In this document: positions 5,807 to 10,012 of the stretch, piece after piece
Layout of the letters: each line of letters starts with the position of its first letter
Position numbering within the stretch: position 1 is the stretch's first letter
From: Spirochaetota bacterium
Lineage (GTDB): Bacteria; Spirochaetota; Spirochaetia; DSM-27196; PWMO01
Reading direction: 5' to 3'
Length of the DNA stretch: 10,012 bases
NCBI GenBank assembly: GCA_009908735.1
Contig: JAAAOR010000031.1
Span: 1-10,012, forward strand
Made by a program: the position numbers and the translations under genes
The notes under the pieces: model-generated
Seen by the model: only the letters and a program-made list of their open reading frames with translations
Told to the model about the DNA's origin: nothing
The model's database searches: none

Positions 5807-6070
5807 ATGAAAGTGACACGCATCGACAAGATCGAGCTGCGGGACAGTCCGGTCAAGTACCGCCGCGTCTACACAGCCGAGGCACAGCTGGCCCACATTG
5901 GCTCCGAAGAAGAAGTAGTTGCCATCGAGTTCACCGTCGAAGACACCGCTGACCGGGGCAAAGTGCTCAGCGTACGATTTCTCGCTACGCCGGCCTATCC
6001 GGTCGTCCCCGCGCGGCGGGCTGTGCAAGAACACTTGAAGAAGCTCGAGACGCAGGGAGAGTTCGTCTGA
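5807..6070 (+). CDS. Small conserved-looking protein of unknown function
   Basis: I do not recognise this 87-residue product. It begins MKVTRIDKIELRDSP, is highly charged, and appears to alternate strands (about residues 20-60, with EEVVAIEFTVED at 35-46 and GKVLSVRFLA at 51-60) before a C-terminal amphipathic helix (about 67-83, ARRAVQEHLKKLE). There is no signal peptide, membrane segment or cysteine, so it is probably soluble and cytoplasmic. AGGATAGG (5793-5800) precedes the ATG by 6 nt, which supports translation. It lies 34 nt after the PilZ gene, and its TGA stop overlaps the proposed CTG start of tsaE, so it is translated in the same operon and coupled to tsaE. Membership of the operon is clear; function is not. 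Confidence 0.75.
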   Translation: MKVTRIDKIELRDSPVKYRRVYTAEAQLAHIGSEEEVVAIEFTVEDTADRGKVLSVRFLATPAYPVVPARRAVQEHLKKLETQGEFV

Positions 6071-6486
6071 AGGTTTACCATTCGGGCTCGCCGGAGGAAA
6101 CTCGGCGTGTTGCGGCGGCAGTGGCGGCGGAGCTGCGCGCGGGCTCCGTCATCGCCCTCCACGGAGAGCTTGGAAGCGGCAAAACAACTTTCGTCAAAGG
6201 CCTCGCGGCCGCGCTCGGTGTGCCCGACCTCGTCACAAGCCCATCCTTTTCACTCGTAAACGAATACGAGGGGCGCATGCAACTGTTTCACGTCGACCTC
6301 TACCGGCTGCACGGGCCTCAAGAAGTCCAGCTACTCGACCTCGATACGATTGTCGCCACCGGCGGCATAACGGTCATCGAGTGGGCCGAGCGCGGCGAGG
6401 ACCTCCTGCCCGAGGGCACGCTCCATATAACTCTGCAACTGACGGATGAATTGACCCGGAGCATCATCGTCGAGGAGTCCGCGTGA
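6067..6486 (+). CDS. tsaE: tRNA threonylcarbamoyladenosine biosynthesis ATPase TsaE (probable CTG start)
   Basis: TsaE is the ATPase of the TsaB-TsaD-TsaE complex that makes t6A37 in ANN-decoding tRNAs. From the CTG at 6067 the product is 139 residues with Walker A GELGSGKTT (33-41), switch-like SPSFSLVNEY (58-67), HVDLYRL (75-81) and Walker-B-like IEWAERG (104-110). The only conventional start is a GTG at 6121, which has no Shine-Dalgarno and would delete the first strand and helix (KVYHSGSPEETRRVAAAV), leaving eight residues (MAAELRAG) before the central strand. The CTG overlaps the upstream stop codon (CTGA), has AGGGAGA (6054-6060) 6 nt before it, and yields the usual TsaE N-terminal length. 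No other in-frame ATG, GTG or TTG was found immediately upstream. The stop codon overlaps the tsaB start (GTGA). The gene identity is certain; the CTG start is a strong inference. Confidence 0.93.
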   Translation: MKVYHSGSPEETRRVAAAVAAELRAGSVIALHGELGSGKTTFVKGLAAALGVPDLVTSPSFSLVNEYEGRMQLFHVDLYRLHGPQEVQLLDLDTIVATGGITVIEWAERGEDLLPEGTLHITLQLTDELTRSIIVEESA

Positions 6487-7274
6487 CAATTCTCGCATTC
6501 GACACCTCGGGCTCCGTGCTGAGCCTTTCGTTGCTCGTTACCGCCGGCGGCGACGCCGCCTCTGTGCCGGACCCACCTCCAGCGTCGGCGGCCGGCCCCG
6601 GGGCGCTCCACGTCGTCCGAAAAACGGGCCTGCAGCACGCCGAGCACCTCGTTGCCACAGCTCGCGATCTCCTCGCGGCGGCCGGTTTCTCGATCGAGGA
6701 TGTGGATCTGGTAGCCTGCGCGGACGGGCCGGGTTCGTTCACCGGACTGCGCATCGGAATGTCCACCGCGAAAGGCTTCGCGGCCGCACGGGCTATCCCT
6801 TTCGTCGCGGTGCCTACCCTCGATATCTGGGCGGAGCTCTACAGGTACTGGCCCGGCGTAGTGTTGCCGGTGCTTGATGCGAGAAAACGCCGCTTTTACG
6901 CGGCGTTGTATGCAGGCGGCGAAAAGCTAACCGGGGATCTTGATGAAGCCCCAGAGTCCATCCTCGAACTGGCGCGGGAGGCTGCTGCGCGGAACTCTTC
7001 GGCGTCGGAGGCTGCGGCCCCGAGCGCCGGCAGCGTGCCGCCAAGCACCTCGCCCGAAGCCGAACTACGCGGTATCCTAATCGCCGGGCCGAGCTCAGAG
7101 AGCTTTGCGGCGGCTGTGAGAACAGCCGGGCTCGCGGTGGCGCCACCGTCGGACGCCATCCCATCCTCCGCGCTTGCGCGGATCGCCGGGGTGCGCTACG
7201 AGTTGTACGGCCCTGCGCCAAGCGGCATGGGGCCAAGTTACGTCAGACAAAGCGACGCAGAGCTTGGGACGTGA
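6483..7274 (+). CDS. tsaB: tRNA threonylcarbamoyladenosine biosynthesis protein TsaB
   Basis: The 263-residue product is TsaB, the non-catalytic ASKHA-fold partner that scaffolds TsaD and TsaE in t6A synthesis. Diagnostic segments are the N-terminal strand ILAFDTSG (3-10), QHAEHL (51-56) and the family signature DGPGSFTGLRIG (81-92), followed by the C-terminal PSYVRQSDAE (251-260). Two low-complexity Ala/Pro/Ser insertions are visible, at about 22-42 and 166-194. They make the protein somewhat longer than the roughly 230 residues of enteric TsaB but leave the core intact. The GTG start at 6483 overlaps the tsaE stop codon by 4 nt (GTGA), so the two are translationally coupled. It is the last gene of the plus-strand group and faces csrA. 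Confidence 0.93.
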   Translation: MTILAFDTSGSVLSLSLLVTAGGDAASVPDPPPASAAGPGALHVVRKTGLQHAEHLVATARDLLAAAGFSIEDVDLVACADGPGSFTGLRIGMSTAKGFAAARAIPFVAVPTLDIWAELYRYWPGVVLPVLDARKRRFYAALYAGGEKLTGDLDEAPESILELAREAAARNSSASEAAAPSAGSVPPSTSPEAELRGILIAGPSSESFAAAVRTAGLAVAPPSDAIPSSALARIAGVRYELYGPAPSGMGPSYVRQSDAELGT

Positions 7275-7289
7275 GACGCGGCGTCGACT

Positions 7290-7315
7290 GCGGCTTTCGG
7301 GTCGACTGAGGCCGC
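7290..7315 (+). terminator. Weak hairpin in the convergent gap after tsaB
   Basis: GCGGC (7290-7294) can pair with GCCGC (7311-7315), extended inward by one A-T and two G-T pairs. A competing fold uses the two GTCGAC palindromes (7283-7288 and 7301-7306). Neither has a T-run on either strand. It is the only candidate I see for ending the tsaB transcript in the roughly 110-bp gap between the converging operons, so termination here may be Rho-dependent. Confidence 0.25.
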
Positions 7316-7382
7316 CACAGGTACGCACGCTCTGGAGGTAGCGGCAGCGCAAAGACCACCAGTGGCCACGGTCGCCGCCGAA

Positions 7383-7622
7383 TCAGGATTGGGTGTCTTT
7401 CTTGATGTAGTCGTCGAGGGATGGGAGCTCGGTCGTCGCGGTTTCAGCGGCTTTGCGGTTTTCCTCCTGAATCGCTTCGAAGACCTCTCGCCGGTAAACC
7501 TTCACCGAGCGCGGAGCCTTTATACCGAGTTTCACCTGGTCGCCCTTGATGTCGACAACCGATACCTCGATCTCGTCACCAATCACGATACTCTCGTCGG
7601 TGCGTCGTGCGAGAATTAGCAT
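7383..7622 (-). CDS. csrA: Translational regulator CsrA (RsmA)
   Basis: The 79-residue product is CsrA, a dimeric RNA-binding protein that recognises GGA motifs in mRNA leaders and usually blocks ribosome binding. It starts [16 protein letters not shown] (1-16), with the RNA-contacting L4, R6 and R7 present. The second conserved site is intact in [12 protein letters not shown] (36-47), including the critical R44. Residues 48-79 form the C-terminal helix plus a longer polar tail than the 61-residue Escherichia protein; extended tails are common in CsrA proteins paired with FliW. The ATG overlaps the fliW stop codon by one base (TAATG), with GGAGAG at 7632-7627 as ribosome site, so the two are coupled. 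Likely targets are the flaB, flaG and fliD leaders of this window. Confidence 0.96.
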   Translation of the reverse strand: MLILARRTDESIVIGDEIEVSVVDIKGDQVKLGIKAPRSVKVYRREVFEAIQEENRKAAETATTELPSLDDYIKKDTQS

Positions 7623-8062
7623 TACTCTCTCCGCGCCATTTCTTCGACGATCGAATGCTTGGTTTGCCAGCGCGGATCGAGGGATATCGACTGGCGACCG
7701 AGTCCTCTGTTACGGTTTATCACGACGGGGCCCTGCAGGTTAGCGGTTATCTCCGTACCATCCGTGGGAATGGTGACAACTGCAAAGACCAGCACATCGT
7801 CTTCCTCCGGCTTGCCGATGTCCTCGTAGTCCTCGTCGGGGATCTCAAGCACGAAATCAGGTCGGAACACATAGGGGTTTATCAGCACGAATGCGACCTG
7901 CACGTCGTCCAGGCTCTGCAGCCAGTAGAACGGCTTCTGATGGGCGTCAAGCAGGGCGTATCTCGTGTAGGACTCGAATCCGTAGAGCCCGGATGGAAAA
8001 TCGATAAGCTGTCGGTCGTCGATCGGGATCTTACCGTAGGCCTTCGTCTCAATCGTCATCAT
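7622..8062 (-). CDS. fliW: Flagellar assembly factor FliW (CsrA antagonist)
   Basis: The 146-residue protein is FliW, which binds CsrA non-competitively and is titrated by free flagellin, forming the FliW-CsrA-flagellin partner switch; the Treponema pallidum homologue TP0658 binds flagellins. Family features are TKAYGKIPI (6-14), [10 protein letters not shown] (21-30), [10 protein letters not shown] (44-53), [11 protein letters not shown] (56-66), [12 protein letters not shown] (105-116) and the C-terminal KHSIVEE (135-141). Two adjacent ATG codons (8062-8060 and 8059-8057) are possible starts; the ribosome site GAGG at 8071-8068 fits either. The first ATG is 2 nt after the flgL stop codon, and the stop codon overlaps csrA by one base, so flgL-fliW-csrA is tightly coupled. 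Confidence 0.96.
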   Translation of the reverse strand: MMTIETKAYGKIPIDDRQLIDFPSGLYGFESYTRYALLDAHQKPFYWLQSLDDVQVAFVLINPYVFRPDFVLEIPDEDYEDIGKPEEDDVLVFAVVTIPTDGTEITANLQGPVVINRNRGLGRQSISLDPRWQTKHSIVEEMARRE

Positions 8063-8064
8063 AC

Positions 8065-9312
8065 CTACCTCAGGAAGTCGAGAAGTGTTCGTTGAAGAAT
8101 TCTGCCGGCAGTGCTCAAGGACGCCTGGTGCGTGTACTCAAGCATCCGCAGGTCGGTGATTGCACGGGTCATGTCGAGATCGACCTCCTTTGAGTTGATC
8201 TCTGCGATCTGGGGGATCTCGCGCTCCGTTCTGGTGAACACGGTTTGCAGTCGCGTATCCTTGGCGCCAAGGCTTGCCAGGTTGGACAACACGTTGTTCA
8301 GCCCGTCGTCGATCCCCCGCAGGGCCGAGCCCCCGATATCTATTGTATCACCTTCGTAGAGTCTATCCCGAAGATTGATCACCATATCGAAGACCGATCC
8401 GCCAAAGGCGTCCGCTGAGGCTGCTATGTTTTGCGGCGGGGGGTTATCGCCGTCGGCAAGCACGCCGAGGTCCTGAAGCACCGTGCTTCCCTCCCCCTCC
8501 TGAAGCCACATCTGATGCGGCGAGGTCGTCTCGAGCACGAGTGAGCTTTGGACGGGGTCCAGCCTCGCCTGGACGGCCGCCTCGGAGTCGTTTATCTTAC
8601 TGATAACGGCGTAAATATTGTCACCCTGGGTGAGCCGGATGTCCACGCCGTCGACGCGTATCGTGGAGTCCTGCTGCACCTGGTAGCCGGTGGCGTCGGT
8701 GGTGGAGAACACCTGCTGGTTCTCGGCCCAGAATACTTCGTTGCCGGGGAAGTTCATCTCGATGAAGGAGCCCTCAGCGACTTCGGTACGGTTCTGCTCG
8801 ATGTTCCCGAGGTACTGCACGTCGGTGATGATCTGCCCGTTGGCGCCCTGCACGTTGCCGCGCACCGCCCGGAAGGGCTCCGCATGCGTCTTGGTGCCGG
8901 CAAACATCGAGTTTCCGTCGCCGTTTCGGCCGTTCGCGAGCTGCACGAGCTCGTTGAGAAGCTCATTCACCTCCGTCGCCATCTTCTGCCGATCTGAAGT
9001 GGTATAGGTGCCGTTCGCCCCCTGGACGGCAAGCTCGCGGATCCGCTGCATGATGTCCACGGTCTGCTTCATATAGGTCTCAGAGATCCGATAGTTGTCC
9101 TGGGCGTACTCGATATTGTCCCGGAACCGCTCGAGGCGTGTCTGATAGCTCTGGTAGCGCGTCGAGTGGGCTGCCGCGAGGGGATCGTCACGCAGATTCT
9201 GGATGCGGGTTTGTGAAGCCATCTTGTTCTGCAGCTGGTTCAGATCGAACTCCCGCCGCCTCGCCGCGAACTGCATATCGTTATTGGTCAGATGCGTGCT
9301 GATGCGATACAT
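8065..9312 (-). CDS. flgL: Flagellar hook-filament junction protein FlgL (HAP3)
   Basis: The 415-residue protein is FlgL, the second hook-filament adaptor. Flagellin-like terminal domains are clear: the N-terminal part at about 1-140 with MYRISTHLTNNDM (1-13) and RIRELAVQGANGTYTTSDRQ (90-109), and the C-terminal part at about 335-415 with LDMTRAITDLRMLEYTHQA (379-397). The middle region is longer than in enteric FlgL (about 317 residues in total) and includes a flagellin-hook IN-like module at about 218-285 (IRVDGVDIRLTQGDNIYAVI through LQDLGVL). The ATG at 9312-9310 follows the flgK stop by only a few bases; a GGGAG ribosome site (9328-9324) lies within the last flgK codons. It has no cleaved signal peptide, as expected for a substrate of the flagellar export apparatus. 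Confidence 0.95.
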   Translation of the reverse strand: MYRISTHLTNNDMQFAARRREFDLNQLQNKMASQTRIQNLRDDPLAAAHSTRYQSYQTRLERFRDNIEYAQDNYRISETYMKQTVDIMQRIRELAVQGANGTYTTSDRQKMATEVNELLNELVQLANGRNGDGNSMFAGTKTHAEPFRAVRGNVQGANGQIITDVQYLGNIEQNRTEVAEGSFIEMNFPGNEVFWAENQQVFSTTDATGYQVQQDSTIRVDGVDIRLTQGDNIYAVISKINDSEAAVQARLDPVQSSLVLETTSPHQMWLQEGEGSTVLQDLGVLADGDNPPPQNIAASADAFGGSVFDMVINLRDRLYEGDTIDIGGSALRGIDDGLNNVLSNLASLGAKDTRLQTVFTRTEREIPQIAEINSKEVDLDMTRAITDLRMLEYTHQASLSTAGRILQRTLLDFLR

Positions 9313-9318
9313 CGCCTA

Positions 9319-10012
9319 TTACACTCCCATACGGTTGATAATCGTGTCGAGCATGCGGTCCACCTGTGTTACGAATCGGGCGGCCGACTGATACCCGTGC
9401 TGGAACTTGATCATCTGCGCCACCTCTTCGTCGATGTTGACTCCGCTGATCGACTCCCGCATATCGCGCAGGTCTTTCATGATGTCTTCCTGGGTCCGAA
9501 GCGCCCGTTCGGCCTCCTCGCCTTTCAGCCCGATCTCCGCGACGGTGTCGGCGAAATAGTCGTCAAAGGTCGATATCTGGCCGACGTTTACAGCGTGGTT
9601 TCGCAGCTTGGCGATCTCGAGCGCCGCAGACCCGTCACCACTCTCGCCGGGTTGCCCGGCTTCGCCGAAGGATGCGGCAATAGCGGAGGGTTGCTGCTTC
9701 AGCTCCTCGTTGACCTGTATCCATCCGGAGGGATGCTGAAGCGGCGCAACCGCGTAGCGCACCTGGTCGCTCCTGAGCTCCTGCACGGCATCCGGTTGCT
9801 GCCAGTTATAGCCGTTCTCGCCGCCCGGGCCGGCGAGAATCCCCGCATATCCGGCGAGGAACTGACCCGAGTCCTGCATGTCGCGGAGAACGAAGTCGGG
9901 GTTCTCCTGATCGGCGGCCGGCGTGGCCTTTAGCTCGAGCTGATTGCTTCGGTTGAGTCGGGCGGCCACCTCGGCGGTGGAGTTGTTGACCCGCTCGATC
10001 ACGTCGCCGACC
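9319..10012 (-). CDS. flgK: Flagellar hook-filament junction protein FlgK (HAP1), C-terminal part, truncated by window edge
   Basis: The last 230 residues of FlgK are present. The reading frame is open to the right edge, and the GTG at 10002 is an internal valine, not the start. The fragment begins VGDVIERVNNSTAEVAARLN, which corresponds to the conserved central helix of HAP1, passes through a Gln/Gly-rich variable region, and ends with the diagnostic C-terminal D0 helices NIDEEVAQMIKFQHGYQSAA and DRMLDTIINRM. FlgK joins the hook to the filament, directly below FlgL. The gene ends with two consecutive in-frame stop codons (TAA TAG, 9321-9316), 3 nt before the flgL start in the same frame. The 5' end and promoter are outside the window. 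Confidence 0.94.
   Translation of the reverse strand, partial: VGDVIERVNNSTAEVAARLNRSNQLELKATPAADQENPDFVLRDMQDSGQFLAGYAGILAGPGGENGYNWQQPDAVQELRSDQVRYAVAPLQHPSGWIQVNEELKQQPSAIAASFGEAGQPGESGDGSAALEIAKLRNHAVNVGQISTFDDYFADTVAEIGLKGEEAERALRTQEDIMKDLRDMRESISGVNIDEEVAQMIKFQHGYQSAARFVTQVDRMLDTIINRMGV

Noticed and set aside
6121..6123. GTG as the tsaE start.
   Set aside because: There is no Shine-Dalgarno, and it removes the conserved N-terminal strand and helix that the upstream CTG start restores.
7354..7373. GACC/GGTC inverted repeat as a possible csrA terminator on the minus strand.
   Set aside because: Only four outer pairs form, the inner part does not pair well, and just three T's follow; too weak to call.
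7607..8095. Long plus-strand open frame opposite fliW.
   Set aside because: It is antisense to a clear FliW, has no recognisable protein features and no supporting ribosome site; long antisense frames are expected at this GC content.
9292..9933. 213-codon plus-strand open frame opposite flgK and the start of flgL.
   Set aside because: It is a shadow of the highly biased codon use of flgK; the minus-strand product is an unmistakable FlgK C-terminus.
1..10012. CRISPR arrays, transposases, integrases, tRNA or rRNA genes and defence systems.
   Set aside because: I looked for them and saw none; the window is ordinary chromosomal flagellar and housekeeping gene content.

Overview
This window is almost certainly from a GC-rich, free-living type spirochaete (Spirochaetaceae: Spirochaeta/Alkalispirochaeta-like). 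The evidence is a short FlaB-type flagellin without a D2/D3 outer domain, a FliD of about 675 residues (the long spirochaete form), and a gene order that resembles two blocks I remember from Treponema: flaB..fliD..tsaE-tsaB, and flgK-flgL-fliW-csrA. The genus is an inference.

Layout. The plus-strand half (1-7274) carries flaB (flagellin), flaG, fliD, an unrecognised 303-residue protein, a membrane-anchored PilZ protein, a small 87-residue unknown, tsaE and tsaB. The minus-strand half (7383-10012) is, in transcription order, flgK (3' part only; it runs off the right edge), flgL, fliW and csrA. The two halves converge in a gap of about 110 bp. The whole window is coding-dense; every gap is under about 210 bp.

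How the genes fit together. FlgK and FlgL form the hook-filament junction, FlaB is the filament subunit of the periplasmic flagellum, and FliD is the filament cap. FliW and CsrA are the partner-switch pair that, in Bacillus, homeostatically limits flagellin translation: free flagellin binds FliW, which releases CsrA to repress the flagellin mRNA. The PilZ protein may link c-di-GMP to motility or the envelope. TsaE and TsaB belong to tRNA t6A synthesis and appear to be passengers of the second plus-strand transcription unit.

Most interesting signal. The ribosome-binding regions of flaB, flaG and fliD each carry GGA triplets in the loop of a short hairpin. In flaB and flaG the loop is a C-G-closed hexaloop (AAGGAA and ACGGAG) like the CsrA SELEX consensus, and in flaG and fliD the Shine-Dalgarno itself is in the loop. 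CsrA and its antagonist FliW are encoded in the same window, so this looks like a compact post-transcriptional circuit covering filament subunit, FlaG and cap together, not flagellin alone. Other points are a probable CTG start codon for tsaE (CTGA overlap), a very long hairpin in the flaB leader, hairpins after flaB and fliD that could set unequal expression in the operon, and an uncharacterised two-domain protein directly after fliD.
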